64,000 nucleotides of DNA from Agrobacterium larrymoorei (GCF_013322225.1 NZ_JAAMFB010000010.1:62001-126000); one strand, 5' to 3'; counted from the first letter of the stretch, positions 27,679-36,918 are shown. Numbers and translations: made by a program. The notes: generated by a model not told the origin, from the sequence alone.

Positions 27679-29172
27679 ATGAATGAGCCGCTTTCGCATT
27701 CCACGTTCAACGACATCATAGATGGCGATACCCTGCATGAAGAATGCGGCGTTTTCGGCATTCTCGGACATGCCGACGCGGCTGCCCTGACGGCTCTCGG
27801 CCTGCATGCTCTTCAGCATCGCGGACAGGAAGCAGCCGGTATCGTCTCCTTCGATGGCAAGCGTTTCCATCAGGAACGCCATATGGGGCTGGTTGGGGAC
27901 CACTACACTAACCCAACCACGCTGGCCCGGCTTCCCGGTACGATATCCATCGGCCATACGCGCTATTCGACCACCGGCGAAGTGGCGATGCGCAACGTGC
28001 AGCCGCTGTTCGCGGAACTGGAAGAAGGCGGCATCGCCATTGCCCATAATGGCAACTTCACCAACGGCCTGACGCTGCGCCGCCAGATCATCGCCACCGG
28101 CGCAATCTGTCAGTCCACCTCCGACACGGAAGTCGTGCTGCATCTCATCGCCCGCTCGCGCCATTCATCCACTGCCGACCGTTTCATCGACGCAATCCGC
28201 CAGATGGAGGGTGGTTACTCCATGCTGGCCATGACGCGCACGAAGCTGATCGCTGCACGCGACCCCACGGGCATCCGTCCGCTTGTCATGGGCGAACTGG
28301 ATGGCAAGCCGATTTTCTGCTCGGAAACCTGTGCCCTCGACATTATCGGCGCGAAGTTCGTGCGCGACGTGGAAAATGGCGAAGTCATCATCTGCGAAAT
28401 CCAGCCGGATGGCTCGATCAGCATCGATGCCCGCAAACCATCGAAGCCTCAGCCAGAGCGCCTGTGCCTGTTCGAATATGTTTACTTCGCTCGCCCGGAT
28501 TCCGTCGTGGGTGGCCGCAACGTCTATACGACGCGCAAGAACATGGGTGCGAACCTTGCCAGGGAAACCCCGCTCGACGCCGATGTCGTGGTGCCTGTGC
28601 CGGATGGTGGAACCCCAGCTGCTCTCGGCTTTGCGCAGGAAAGCGGTATTCCGTTTGAGTACGGCATTATCCGCAACCACTATGTCGGTCGTACCTTCAT
28701 CGAGCCGACGCAGCAAATCCGCGCTTTCGGCGTGAAGCTGAAGCATTCTGCCAACCGCGCGATGATCGAAGGCAAGCGCGTGGTTCTGGTGGATGATTCC
28801 ATCGTTCGCGGTACGACGTCGGTCAAGATCGTGCAGATGATCCGTGAAGCGGGTGCCAAGGAAGTGCACATCCGCGTTGCGAGCCCGATGATCTTCCACC
28901 CGGATTTCTATGGCATCGACACGCCGGATGCCGACAAGCTGCTGGCCAACCAGTACGCCGACGTGGACGCCATGGCTAAATATATTGGCGCGGACTCTCT
29001 CGCCTTCCTTTCCATCAACGGGCTCTACCGCGCCGTTGGTGGTGAAGATCGCAACAATGCCCGCCCACAATTCACCGATCACTACTTCACCGGTGAATAT
29101 CCAACCCGCCTCTTGGACAAGAATGGCGAGTCCATGGGCAGCAAGATTTCCATGCTGGCCAGCAACGGCTAA
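27679..29172 (+). CDS. purF: Amidophosphoribosyltransferase
   Basis: A 497-residue enzyme for the first committed step of purine synthesis: PRPP plus glutamine gives phosphoribosylamine. A 22-residue propeptide precedes the nucleophile Cys23 (HEECGVFGI), which must be exposed by cleavage. The glutaminase domain follows, then the PRPP site VVLVDDSIVRGTTS in the C-terminal half. A long propeptide of this kind is typical of the B. subtilis-like PurF class with an iron-sulfur cluster. A clear terminator follows at 29183. Confidence 0.95.
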   Translation: MNEPLSHSTFNDIIDGDTLHEECGVFGILGHADAAALTALGLHALQHRGQEAAGIVSFDGKRFHQERHMGLVGDHYTNPTTLARLPGTISIGHTRYSTTGEVAMRNVQPLFAELEEGGIAIAHNGNFTNGLTLRRQIIATGAICQSTSDTEVVLHLIARSRHSSTADRFIDAIRQMEGGYSMLAMTRTKLIAARDPTGIRPLVMGELDGKPIFCSETCALDIIGAKFVRDVENGEVIICEIQPDGSISIDARKPSKPQPERLCLFEYVYFARPDSVVGGRNVYTTRKNMGANLARETPLDADVVVPVPDGGTPAALGFAQESGIPFEYGIIRNHYVGRTFIEPTQQIRAFGVKLKHSANRAMIEGKRVVLVDDSIVRGTTSVKIVQMIREAGAKEVHIRVASPMIFHPDFYGIDTPDADKLLANQYADVDAMAKYIGADSLAFLSINGLYRAVGGEDRNNARPQFTDHYFTGEYPTRLLDKNGESMGSKISMLASNG

Positions 29173-29182
29173 GATGACTGTT

Positions 29183-29219
29183 AACCCGCCTGTGCAAAGC
29201 GCCGAGGCGGGTTTTATTT
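29183..29219 (+). terminator. Rho-independent terminator of purF
   Basis: AACCCGCCT (29183-29191) pairs perfectly with AGGCGGGTT (29205-29213), with a 13-base loop and a TTTATTT tail. It starts 10 bases after the purF stop. Confidence 0.8.
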
Positions 29220-29311
29220 GTCGTTCGAGGAATGCGACTATCGGGCGTCTTGCCGCATGCTGGCCATGCCAGTAAAGGTCGCTCGACACCACATCATCTT
29301 CAGGGGGGATT

Positions 29312-30052
29312 ATGACCATCGACCTTAAAGGCCGGATCGCACTCGTTACCGGCGCGTCGCGCGGTATCGGTTATTTTACGGCAGTCGAACTGGCCAAAGC
29401 CGGAGCCCATGTCATCGCCTGCGCACGTACCGTCGGCGGGCTTGAAGAACTGGATGATGCGATCAAGGCCGTGGGCGGTACGGCAACTCTCGTTCCCTTC
29501 GATCTCGCAGATATGAACGCCATCGATGCGCTCGGCGCTTCCATTCATGAGCGCTGGGGAAAACTCGATATCCTCGTTGCCAATGCGGGAATGCTCGGGG
29601 TCATTTCCCCTGTTGGACATATCGAAGCGAAGGTCTTCGAAAAGGTAATGAATATCAACGTCACCTCTACATGGCGTTTGATTCGCTCGGTCGAGCCGCT
29701 GTTGTTGAAGTCCGATGCCGGTCGTGCGCTTATCCTTTCCTCCGGTGCTGCCCATTCCTGTCGCCCGTTCTGGGGTGTTTATTCCACCTCCAAGGCTGCG
29801 GTCGAAGCCTTGGCCCGGACGTGGGCTGCCGAAACAGAGACGACGTCGCTTCGCGTCAACAGCATTAATCCGGGTGCCACGCGCACGGCCATGCGCGCGC
29901 AGGCCATGCCAGGGGAAGACCCTGCCACCGTTCCGCACCCGTCCGAAGTGGCAGAGGTCATGCTCCAGCTCGCTTCGCCCGACCTTACCGAGACTGGCAA
30001 GATTTATGTCGTGCGCGACCGGAAATTCGTGAGTTATCGCGCACCGGAGTAA
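29312..30052 (+). CDS. SDR-family oxidoreductase
   Basis: A 246-residue classical short-chain dehydrogenase/reductase. The NAD(P)-binding TGASRGIG is at residues 13-20, NAG follows at about 91, catalytic Ser is in ILSSGAAHS, and the YxxxK pair is in YSTSKAA. The C-terminus (TETGKIYVVRDRKFVSYR) lacks the usual FabG-like GQ..VDGG ending, so this is not a fatty-acid reductase. The substrate cannot be read. A GGGGG ribosome site precedes the ATG; the gene appears to be a single unit after the purF terminator. Confidence 0.85.
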   Translation: MTIDLKGRIALVTGASRGIGYFTAVELAKAGAHVIACARTVGGLEELDDAIKAVGGTATLVPFDLADMNAIDALGASIHERWGKLDILVANAGMLGVISPVGHIEAKVFEKVMNINVTSTWRLIRSVEPLLLKSDAGRALILSSGAAHSCRPFWGVYSTSKAAVEALARTWAAETETTSLRVNSINPGATRTAMRAQAMPGEDPATVPHPSEVAEVMLQLASPDLTETGKIYVVRDRKFVSYRAPE

Positions 30053-30085
30053 GCTCCGCGCATTTTCGTTTGTGTCGCGACGCCC

Positions 30086-30114
30086 TTGACCAAAACGGCG
30101 CGCCGCTTCATAAC
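30086..30114 (+). promoter_or_regulatory. Candidate sigma-70 promoter for cysS
   Basis: A -35-like TTGACC (30086-30091) and a -10-like CATAAC (30109-30114) are separated by 17 bases. Transcription would begin near 30121, leaving a leader of about 140 bases before the cysS ATG. Judged by eye only. Confidence 0.35.
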
Positions 30115-30260
30115 GCAAGGTATGAAACTAACGATCTGTCTCTGCTGCTGAAACAATTTTTGCTGGTCTTTACGTCCGGCCAGATCGTTCTCGTCTCCCG
30201 CAAGGTCAAAAGCAGACAAACGCTCCGGTTGGGCCAATCTGGATACCCGAGGGAACATCA

Positions 30261-31715
30261 ATGTCTGTGCGTTTGAAGCTTTACAACACGCTGACCCGCG
30301 AAAAATCCGAATTTAATCCCATCGATCCGAACAATGTCCGCATGTATGTCTGCGGCCCCACGGTTTATGACTTCGCCCATATCGGTAATGCTCGCCCGGT
30401 CATCGTGTTCGATGTGCTTTACCGGATGCTGAGACATGTTTACGGCGAAGACGGTGTTACCTATGCCCGCAACATCACGGATGTCGATGACAAGATCAAT
30501 GCGCGCGCGTTGCGTGATTACCCGAACCTGCCATTGAACGATGCCATCCATGCCGTGACGGAAAAGACGGCGCAGCAGTTTCACGCGGACGTGGCGGAAC
30601 TTGGCTGCCTTGGGCCGACGATAGAGCCCCGTGCCACCGACAATATTCCGCAGATGGTCGAGATTATCGAGCGTCTCATCGCGCGTGGTCATGCTTACGT
30701 GGCAAGCGGCGAAGTGTTGTTCGACACGAAATCGATGAGCGATTACGGCCAGCTTTCCAAGCGCCCGCTGGATGAGCAGCAGGCGGGTGCTCGTATTGCT
30801 GTCGATCAGCACAAGAAAAGCCCCGGCGACTTCGTGCTGTGGAAGCTTTCGAGCCACAACGAACCGGGCTGGGAAAGCCCGTGGGGGCGCGGTCGTCCGG
30901 GCTGGCATATCGAGTGCTCGGCCATGTCAGGCCGTTATCTCGGAGAGGTCTTCGATATTCATGGCGGCGGTCTTGACCTCATTTTTCCTCACCATGAAAA
31001 CGAGATTGCCCAATCCCGTTGCGCCCACGGCACTCAGGTCATGGCCAATGTCTGGATGCATAATGGCTTCGTACAGGTCGAAGGTCGCAAGATGTCAAAG
31101 TCGGACGGCAACTTCGTGACGATCTACGATCTGCTGCACACTGAAACTTTCGGTGGCCGCAAATGGCCGGGCGAGGTCCTGCGGCTTGCGATGCTGATGA
31201 CCCATTATCGTGAGCCTATCGATTTCTCAGTCAAGCGGCTGGAGGAGGCCGAGCGCGTTCTTAAGCGTTGGAACCTAATTGCTGAAGGCTACGATCCAAC
31301 GCTGCCTCGAGAACTTGATACCGACGTTCTGGAAGCACTCTCTAACGACTTGGACACGCCAGCCGCGATTACGCGGTTGCACGCTCTAGCAAAGTTGTCA
31401 GAAGACTTTCCCGAAACTCTCGCAAACACGCTCATAATGCTGAATTTATATTGGCCTAGTAACAAATGGCCAAAGCCAGATTTATCACAATTTGCAATGG
31501 CGCCCATGTCCGATGCATCGGTATCAACCGCTGATGAGGCATTCGCAGCTGCAATGCAGTCTTTGATCGATATGCGTCTGGAAATGCTGAAGGCAAAGAA
31601 CTTCGTGGAAGCGGACCGCATCCGCGAAGAGCTTTCAGCAAAGGGCATTCAGCTCAAGGACGGCAAGGATAAGGAAACTGGCGAACGCACGACGATGTGG
31701 GAGCTGAAGCGGTAA
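30261..31715 (+). CDS. cysS: Cysteinyl-tRNA synthetase
   Basis: A 484-residue class I aminoacyl-tRNA synthetase. Zinc-binding Cys31 sits in YVCGPTVYD, the HIGH motif reads HIGN (40-43) and KMSKS is intact (KMSKSDGNF). The catalytic two thirds look like the rhizobial gene. From about 31265 to 31580 (anticodon-binding part) codon use changes clearly: TTA, CTA, ATA and AGT codons, lower GC, and an unusual [14 protein letters not shown] segment. The frame stays open to a normal [11 protein letters not shown] end, so the enzyme should work. This looks like replacement of the 3' part by recombination (inference). Confidence 0.95.
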   Translation: MSVRLKLYNTLTREKSEFNPIDPNNVRMYVCGPTVYDFAHIGNARPVIVFDVLYRMLRHVYGEDGVTYARNITDVDDKINARALRDYPNLPLNDAIHAVTEKTAQQFHADVAELGCLGPTIEPRATDNIPQMVEIIERLIARGHAYVASGEVLFDTKSMSDYGQLSKRPLDEQQAGARIAVDQHKKSPGDFVLWKLSSHNEPGWESPWGRGRPGWHIECSAMSGRYLGEVFDIHGGGLDLIFPHHENEIAQSRCAHGTQVMANVWMHNGFVQVEGRKMSKSDGNFVTIYDLLHTETFGGRKWPGEVLRLAMLMTHYREPIDFSVKRLEEAERVLKRWNLIAEGYDPTLPRELDTDVLEALSNDLDTPAAITRLHALAKLSEDFPETLANTLIMLNLYWPSNKWPKPDLSQFAMAPMSDASVSTADEAFAAAMQSLIDMRLEMLKAKNFVEADRIREELSAKGIQLKDGKDKETGERTTMWELKR

Positions 31716-31917
31716 CGACAACGGATCTCGATCGAGGACGGGCAGCAACAGCTGTTGTCATGAGCAAACCGATTTACGTCGAGGTCGCAGAGCGGTTCTG
31801 ACCGTCCCAGCATTTGTCGGATAGAGATTTGAGGGCTCTGCTTGAAGGCCTCATTTATGCAAGCGCTATCGTAAACCGGCTTTCTTGCTAAACGCATAAT
31901 CTATTGCAAAAACAAGA

Positions 31918-31949
31918 AACCCCGGATGTCGCCATCCGGGGTTCTTTTT
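31918..31949. terminator. Bidirectional terminator between cysS and rplI
   Basis: AACCCCGGATG (31918-31928) pairs perfectly with CATCCGGGGTT (31933-31943) around a TCGC loop. The plus strand continues TTCTTTTT; on the minus strand the stem is followed by TTCTTGTTTTT. It therefore suits both the plus-strand cysS side and the minus-strand rplI operon, whose last stop is 31 bases away. Confidence 0.85.
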
Positions 31950-31973
31950 GTGAGCCGTTGAAGCCCGCAAATA

Positions 31974-32549
31974 TTACTCGTCGTCGCCGTCGAAGTCAGC
32001 GTCTGGATCGAAGAAGTCTTCTGGACGAAGAGCGTCTTCATCAACGCCGTAGATGGCGTCAGCGGAGGTGAGGCTTTCGCCCTTTGCCTGACGCTCGGCT
32101 TCTTCAGCGGAACGGGCAACGTTCAGTTCAACCTGAAGCTCGACTTCAGAGTGCAGGTGAAGCGTAACGTTGTGCAGACCGATGGTCTTGATCGGCGTGT
32201 TGAGTTCGACCTGGTTACGGCCGATGTTGAAGCCTTCTGCGCCGAGGATTTCAACAACGTCACGAGCGGCAACAGAGCCGTACAGCTGGCCGGTTTCGCC
32301 AGCGGAGCGAACGACGATGAAGCTCTTGCCTGCGAGAGCGTCAGCAACGGTCTGTGCTTCGGACTTGCGCTCAAGGTTACGAGCTTCGAGCGTTGCGCGC
32401 TCGTTTTCGAAGCGTGCCTTGTTGGTGGCGTTGGCGCGCAGCGCCTTGCCCTGTGGCAGCAGGAAGTTACGTGCGTAGCCGTCGCGAACCTTTACGGTTT
32501 CGCCCATCTGGCCAAGCTTTGCGATGCGTTCGAGAAGAATGACGTCCAT
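31974..32549 (-). CDS. rplI: 50S ribosomal protein bL9
   Basis: A 191-residue ribosomal protein. The N-terminal rRNA-binding domain begins [20 protein letters not shown] and contains the L9 signature [13 protein letters not shown]. The C-terminal domain is followed by a strongly acidic tail ([15 protein letters not shown]) that makes it about 40 residues longer than E. coli L9; such tails occur in rhizobial L9 proteins. Last gene of rpsF-rpsR-DUF2232-rplI, closed by the terminator at 31918-31949. Confidence 0.95.
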   Translation of the reverse strand: MDVILLERIAKLGQMGETVKVRDGYARNFLLPQGKALRANATNKARFENERATLEARNLERKSEAQTVADALAGKSFIVVRSAGETGQLYGSVAARDVVEILGAEGFNIGRNQVELNTPIKTIGLHNVTLHLHSEVELQVELNVARSAEEAERQAKGESLTSADAIYGVDEDALRPEDFFDPDADFDGDDE

Positions 32550-32564
32550 CTTCTTGATCCTTTC

Positions 32565-33539
32565 TTATGGTTTGGTTTCGTTCGTTTTTTCAGTGTTCCG
32601 CGTGGGCGTGAGGGAGATCGTGCTGCGCACGTCGCTCAGGCCCAAGACGAGAATGATGAGCAGCGGAAACATAAAGATCGCTGACAGGTAGGCGAGGACG
32701 AGAACCGGCAGACGCCAGTCCTTGCCCTTGGAGCGATGATGCAGCGAGGCATAGCCCGCCATCAGGAATCCCGCTCCGAATGTTCCGCAGACGACAGCAC
32801 CGATCATCGCGACCGTGCCGCCGAAAAACATCATGAGGATGCCTGCGAGAAAAATGAAGATCGCATTGCGATGCATGCGCAGGGCAGCGGAAATGTCCTC
32901 GCGGGGGCGAAGACCCTTGCCGAAGGAGCGCACCATGCGGCTTGCGAAATAATAAGCGGAGAACAGCAGGATAACCCACAGGCCACCCTGAATCATCGGC
33001 AGCATCAGCACCAGCAGCGACTTCGTCTGCGCAAGCGCTGTCGCATCCGGCGTAAAGGAAGGCTCGCGCGTCTGGACCGACGACATCATCAGGTCGACCA
33101 TCTGCGAAACGAGATCAGGGCCGTAGCCGATCATCGTGCCGAGAATGATAACAGAAATGGTAATGAGTGCGCACAGATGCAGCACGATGCCGGACAGCGG
33201 ATACCATGCCAGAAGATCGTCGGGACCGCCGAGTTCGGAAGCAGGCCGTGCGAGATTGGCAAGGTGGGAGAGCCAGCCAGCCGGGACCAGCGTAAAGATC
33301 GCGATCGTCACGGCAAAGAGCGGCGAAACAGCAATTGCGCCAAGGAAGCCAGCGGAAAGAACGGCGACGATGGCGGCAGCATTGCCCCAGCCGAGACCGG
33401 CAACGAGAACCGGCATGGCAGATGCAGCATAAAGCAGGAAGGACATCGACGACTGTGCCGTTGCGCCCAGCGTCAAAAACGCGGCGCATATGCCGGCAAG
33501 AATGCCGGAGATCAGCACTGTCTGGTTCAACTTCTGCAC
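32565..33539 (-). CDS. DUF2232 multi-pass membrane protein
   Basis: A 324-residue inner-membrane protein with about eight hydrophobic segments (starting near 9, 35, 60, 110, 165, 210, 240 and 285). It resembles the YybS/DUF2232 family, which is regularly encoded between rpsR and rplI in alphaproteobacteria; its function is unknown, though its position in a ribosomal operon suggests growth-linked expression. It starts 147 bases after rpsR, beyond a strong hairpin, and ends 15 bases before rplI. Confidence 0.82.
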   Translation of the reverse strand: MQKLNQTVLISGILAGICAAFLTLGATAQSSMSFLLYAASAMPVLVAGLGWGNAAAIVAVLSAGFLGAIAVSPLFAVTIAIFTLVPAGWLSHLANLARPASELGGPDDLLAWYPLSGIVLHLCALITISVIILGTMIGYGPDLVSQMVDLMMSSVQTREPSFTPDATALAQTKSLLVLMLPMIQGGLWVILLFSAYYFASRMVRSFGKGLRPREDISAALRMHRNAIFIFLAGILMMFFGGTVAMIGAVVCGTFGAGFLMAGYASLHHRSKGKDWRLPVLVLAYLSAIFMFPLLIILVLGLSDVRSTISLTPTRNTEKTNETKP

Positions 33540-33643
33540 TTCGCTGTCCTGCTTTGATTTTTAGCAGTTAGAGGACCGTTCTTATGAACGTCGTCCCCAA
33601 CATGGGGTTTGTTTTTTTCGATCCGCGCCCAACGCGAAAGGAA

Positions 33644-33680
33644 ATTTTGACCCTCTGGTTTGGGACCAGAGGGTCAAAAT
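33644..33680 (-). terminator. Strong 16-bp hairpin after rpsR (attenuator or terminator)
   Basis: ATTTTGACCCTCTGGT (33644-33659) and its exact complement (33665-33680) enclose a 5-base loop. On the minus strand it lies 6 bases after the rpsR stop and before the DUF2232 gene. The AAAATTT base of the stem gives a short U stretch. It probably lowers read-through from the two small-subunit genes into DUF2232-rplI. Confidence 0.65.
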
Positions 33681-33686
33681 AGCAAA

Positions 33687-33935
33687 TTACGCTACTACGT
33701 AAGGCAGCAGGCCGAGGAAGCGTGCACGCTTGATCGCCTGAGCGAGTTCGCGCTGCTTCTTCTGGGAAACTGCAGTGATACGCGAAGGAACGATCTTGCC
33801 ACGCTCAGAAATGTAGCGCTGCAGAAGACGAACGTCCTTGTAGTCGATCTTCGGAGCGTTAGCGCCGGAGAAAGGGCACGTCTTGCGACGGCGATGGAAA
33901 GGACGGCGTGCCTGGGAAGAGGATGCGTCAGCCAT
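33687..33935 (-). CDS. rpsR: 30S ribosomal protein bS18
   Basis: An 82-residue basic ribosomal protein that binds 16S rRNA together with S6. The family core is obvious ([15 protein letters not shown], then [17 protein letters not shown], then [20 protein letters not shown]). The ATG at 33935 has an AAGGAG site 8 bases upstream; a TTG two codons earlier is less likely. It begins 12 bases after rpsF, and the S6-S18 pair may also bind the leader of this operon. Confidence 0.96.
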   Translation of the reverse strand: MADASSSQARRPFHRRRKTCPFSGANAPKIDYKDVRLLQRYISERGKIVPSRITAVSQKKQRELAQAIKRARFLGLLPYVVA

Positions 33936-33947
33936 AATCAATTCTCC

Positions 33948-34400
33948 TTATGCACGGTCTTCGCGCGGACGGCGCGGACGGTCTTCACGGTCGCCGAAGC
34001 CACCTTCACGCGGTGCGCGTGGACCACGATCGCCACGGTCCGGACGGTCGCCGTCACGGCGTGGACGGTCGTCGCGGTCGCGCTTCTGCAACATTGCAGA
34101 CGGGCCTTCTTCGTGGGCTTCAACAGCGATGGTCATGTAACGAAGAACGTCTTCGTTGATGCGCATCTGGCGCTCTACTTCATGGATGGCAGCCGCCGGA
34201 GCGTCGATGTCCATCAGAGCGTAGTGAGCCTTGCGGTTCTTCTTGATGCGGTATGTAAGGGACTTCAGACCCCAGTTTTCGACGCGTCCGACTTTACCGC
34301 CGAACGATTCGATAACGCCCTTGTACTGCTCGACAAGTGCGTCGACCTGCTGGGCAGTGATATCCTGCCGGGCAAGGAAGATGTGTTCGTAAAGAGCCAT
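33948..34400 (-). CDS. rpsF: 30S ribosomal protein bS6
   Basis: A 150-residue S6 homologue. The globular domain (1-95) is typical: [20 protein letters not shown] and [20 protein letters not shown]. The last 45 residues are a low-complexity Arg/Asp-rich tail (repeats of [16 protein letters not shown]), longer and more charged than in E. coli. Such tails are seen in other Rhizobiales. First gene of the operon, about 220 bases downstream of a strong promoter, with a structured leader. Confidence 0.95.
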   Translation of the reverse strand: MALYEHIFLARQDITAQQVDALVEQYKGVIESFGGKVGRVENWGLKSLTYRIKKNRKAHYALMDIDAPAAAIHEVERQMRINEDVLRYMTIAVEAHEEGPSAMLQKRDRDDRPRRDGDRPDRGDRGPRAPREGGFGDREDRPRRPREDRA

Positions 34401-34544
34401 TGTAGCTTTTGCCTTTCTTGCGTTTCATTCATCACCCGGCAACGGCGCTAAGCCTCAACGACTGCTCTTGGCTGGCGAAGGCCAGAAGCAAGAAAAGCGT
34501 TGTTCGAGACGGTCGAGAGCGGAGACACGGGAGGCCGGAAAAAC

Positions 34545-34604
34545 CTTATGGTTCCTGCTGTTTCGAGACCGAAACCAGCCCTCCGTTCAGCCACCAGCCA
34601 TAAG
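34545..34604 (-). ncRNA. Candidate structured leader RNA of the rpsF operon
   Basis: In the minus-strand leader, CTTATGG (34604-34598) pairs with CCATAAG (34551-34545), closing a 60-base domain. Inside, CTGGTTTC (about 34578-34571) pairs with GAAACAG (34564-34558), with one bulge, leaving an internal loop rich in G. The layout, two stems with an asymmetric internal loop, resembles the S6:S18-binding leader RNA known upstream of rpsF in other bacteria. A second hairpin, CTGGC-4-GCCAG, lies at 34472-34485. Identification rests on position and pairing only. Confidence 0.5.
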
Positions 34605-34626
34605 ACCGGGTGTTGTGAACAGCGCG

Positions 34627-34654
34627 CTTATACGGATTTTTGCTCGGAATGCAA
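34627..34654 (-). promoter_or_regulatory. Promoter of the rpsF-rpsR-DUF2232-rplI operon
   Basis: On the minus strand TTGCAT (34654-34649) and TATAAG (34632-34627) are separated by 16 bases. This is a good housekeeping-sigma match, and the only one apparent in the 278-base gap. It predicts an mRNA starting near 34620 with a leader of about 220 bases. Confidence 0.6.
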
Positions 34655-34678
34655 GCGCGCCGCGTTAAAAAGCCGTTA

Positions 34679-35722
34679 TCAGATCGGCATTGGATACTGA
34701 CGATGAATGTCCGCGATGCCTTTCAGCACCTCCTCGGACAGCGTGATATCCGCCGCAGCAATAGCCGTCTTCAGCTGCTCCATCGTCGTGGCGCCGATGA
34801 TCGATGAGGCGAGAAAAGGGCGCGTCAGCGTGAAAGCGATTGCCAGCTGAGCGGGATCGAGACCTTGCTCGTAGGCGAGTTCCAGATAGGCCTTTACCGG
34901 GGCTTCCTGCAAAGGTTGCAAGCGCCCGCCGATGTCCTTGTTGATGCTGCCGCGCGAGCCTTCGGGGCGTCCGCCATTCTGGTACTTACCAGTCAGAATA
35001 CCACCAGCCAGCGGTGAATAGGCGAGCAGACCGACTTTTTCGTGATGCGCGACTTCCGAGAGATCGAGATCGAAATTGCGATAGAGGAGGTTATATTCAT
35101 TCTGAATGGAGGCGACACGCGGCAGACCCTTGGCTTCGGCTATGTCTATGTACTTCTGCGTACCCCATGCGCTCTCGTTGGAAAGGCCGATGGCGCGGAT
35201 TTTCCCGGCTTTCACCAGTTCGCCGAGTGTTTCCAACTTCTCGGTAATCTCGGCCAGCGTGCGCTGCGTATCCTGCCCGGACGAATCAAAGCCCCATGCG
35301 CCACGGAAATGGTATGTGCCCCGGTTTGGCCAATGAACCTGATAAAGATCGATATAATCCGTTTGCAGGCGCTGGAGGCTGGTATCGACCGCCTCACGGA
35401 TGGACGCGGCATCGATGTCCCGCCCGCCGCGAATATAATCGCGTCCCGAACCGGCAACCTTGGTGGCAAGCACCACATCCTTGCGCTTGGCGCTCTTCTT
35501 GAACCATGTGCCGATGTATTCTTCGGTACGACCTTGCGTTTCGGCTGAAACTGGCGTGGTTGGATAAAGCTCGGCAGTGTCGAAGAAGTTCACGCCTTGC
35601 TCGAATGCGTAATCCATCTGTTCGTGGGCTTGCGCTTCCGTGTTCTGCGTGCCCCATGTCATGGTGCCGAGGCAGATTTCAGACACGGAGATATCCGTGC
35701 GGCCCAACGTCTTCTTTTTCAT
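34679..35722 (-). CDS. Tas-like NADP(H)-dependent aldo/keto reductase
   Basis: A 347-residue TIM-barrel oxidoreductase. The start MKKKTLGRTDISVSEICLGT, FFDTAELYP with the catalytic Asp/Tyr, TKVAGSG and DLYQVHWPNR mark the aldo/keto reductase family. The sequence resembles E. coli Tas most closely. It reduces aldehydes or ketones with NADPH; the physiological substrate is unknown. It is transcribed away from fabD and is probably a single gene. Confidence 0.87.
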   Translation of the reverse strand: MKKKTLGRTDISVSEICLGTMTWGTQNTEAQAHEQMDYAFEQGVNFFDTAELYPTTPVSAETQGRTEEYIGTWFKKSAKRKDVVLATKVAGSGRDYIRGGRDIDAASIREAVDTSLQRLQTDYIDLYQVHWPNRGTYHFRGAWGFDSSGQDTQRTLAEITEKLETLGELVKAGKIRAIGLSNESAWGTQKYIDIAEAKGLPRVASIQNEYNLLYRNFDLDLSEVAHHEKVGLLAYSPLAGGILTGKYQNGGRPEGSRGSINKDIGGRLQPLQEAPVKAYLELAYEQGLDPAQLAIAFTLTRPFLASSIIGATTMEQLKTAIAAADITLSEEVLKGIADIHRQYPMPI

Positions 35723-35848
35723 GGAAATGTCTCACTAAGCTTGGAAGGTGAGGGAAGACTAAAGCGGATTTCCCATTGCGCAAGGAAAAACATTCTCTTC
35801 AAACCTTGTGGAAGAGGTAGTTCAATCAAGGCGTAACCTGTCTCGAAA

Positions 35849-35874
35849 GCCCGCAAAGCCTTGACTTTGCGGGC
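35849..35874 (+). other. Hairpin in the fabD leader region
   Basis: GCCCGCAAAG (35849-35858) and CTTTGCGGGC (35865-35874) form a perfect 10-bp stem with loop CCTTGA, about 70 bases before the fabD ATG. There is no T-run, so a leader structure or operator is as likely as termination. Confidence 0.4.
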
Positions 35875-35946
35875 GGGAATGTGAATGGAAAACCTAACAA
35901 GCGTAGGCAAGGCCGCAAAAGACGGCGAAAAAGGAAGGACGCATCC

Positions 35947-36891
35947 ATGGCTATTGCATTCACATTTCCCGGTCAGGGCAGCCAGGCTGTCGGCATGGGC
36001 AAGGATCTGGCCGAGGAATTTGCTGAAGCTCGCGCCGTTTTTGAAGAAGTCGATGAAGCGCTAGGCCAGAAGCTTTCCGACATCATGTGGAACGGGCCGG
36101 AAGAAACGCTGACGCTGACGGCAAACGCCCAGCCAGCTCTGATGGCCGTTTCCATGGCCGTCATTCGCGTGCTGGAAGCCCGTGGCCTCAAGCTTGCCGA
36201 CAAAGTTTCCTATGTCGCTGGTCATTCGCTGGGCGAATATTCGGCGCTCTGTGCTGCCGGAACGTTTTCGCTTTCCGATACCGCCCGCCTTCTTCGCATC
36301 CGTGGCAATGCCATGCAGGCTGCCGTGCCGGTGGGTGAGGGCGCGATGGCGGCTATCATCGGCCTCGAACATGGCGATGTCGCCGCGATTTGCGTGGAAG
36401 CCTCTGAAGGCAGCGTCTGCCAGATCGCCAACGACAATGGCGGTGGCCAGCTGGTGATTTCCGGTGCGAAGCCCACCGTTGAAAAGGCCGCCCGATTTGC
36501 GACCGACAAGGGCGCAAAGCGCGCTTTGATGCTACCCGTTTCCGCACCTTTCCATTCTGCATTGATGGCGTCTGCCGCAGAGGCCATGCGTGAAGCACTG
36601 GCAACCGTGGAAAAGAAGAGCCCTGTCGTTCCGGTCGTCGCCAATGTGCGTGCTGCCCCGGTTTCGGATGCCGGTGAAATTGCCGCGCTGCTGGTGGAGC
36701 AGGTGACGGGTCAGGTTCGCTGGCGTGAAACTGTAGAGTGGTTCGCCGCCAATGATGTTACGACGCTTTATGAAATCGGCTCCGGCAAGGTGCTGACGGG
36801 TCTCGCTCGCCGTATCGACAAGACCATCAACGGTATTGCCGTCAATACGCCTGCCGATATCGATACCGCACTTCAGACCCTTCTCGGCTGA
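35947..36891 (+). CDS. fabD: Malonyl-CoA:ACP transacylase
   Basis: A 314-residue enzyme that loads malonyl groups onto acyl carrier protein for fatty-acid synthesis. FPGQGSQAVGMG opens the protein, and the nucleophile Ser94 lies in GHSLGEY. His about 204 (SAPFHSALM) completes the site. The start at 35947 has a GGAAGGA ribosome site; the open frame further upstream codes for an implausible Lys/Arg run. It is followed by fabG after 27 bases. Confidence 0.95.
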   Translation: MAIAFTFPGQGSQAVGMGKDLAEEFAEARAVFEEVDEALGQKLSDIMWNGPEETLTLTANAQPALMAVSMAVIRVLEARGLKLADKVSYVAGHSLGEYSALCAAGTFSLSDTARLLRIRGNAMQAAVPVGEGAMAAIIGLEHGDVAAICVEASEGSVCQIANDNGGGQLVISGAKPTVEKAARFATDKGAKRALMLPVSAPFHSALMASAAEAMREALATVEKKSPVVPVVANVRAAPVSDAGEIAALLVEQVTGQVRWRETVEWFAANDVTTLYEIGSGKVLTGLARRIDKTINGIAVNTPADIDTALQTLLG

Positions 36892-36918
36892 TCTTCTTTA
36901 TAGAAAAGGACGAACACG

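Noticed and set aside
31649-31897. Minus-strand ORF of 82 residues after cysS
   Set aside because: It overlaps the cysS end, has no ribosome site and no recognisable pattern; the region looks degraded rather than coding.
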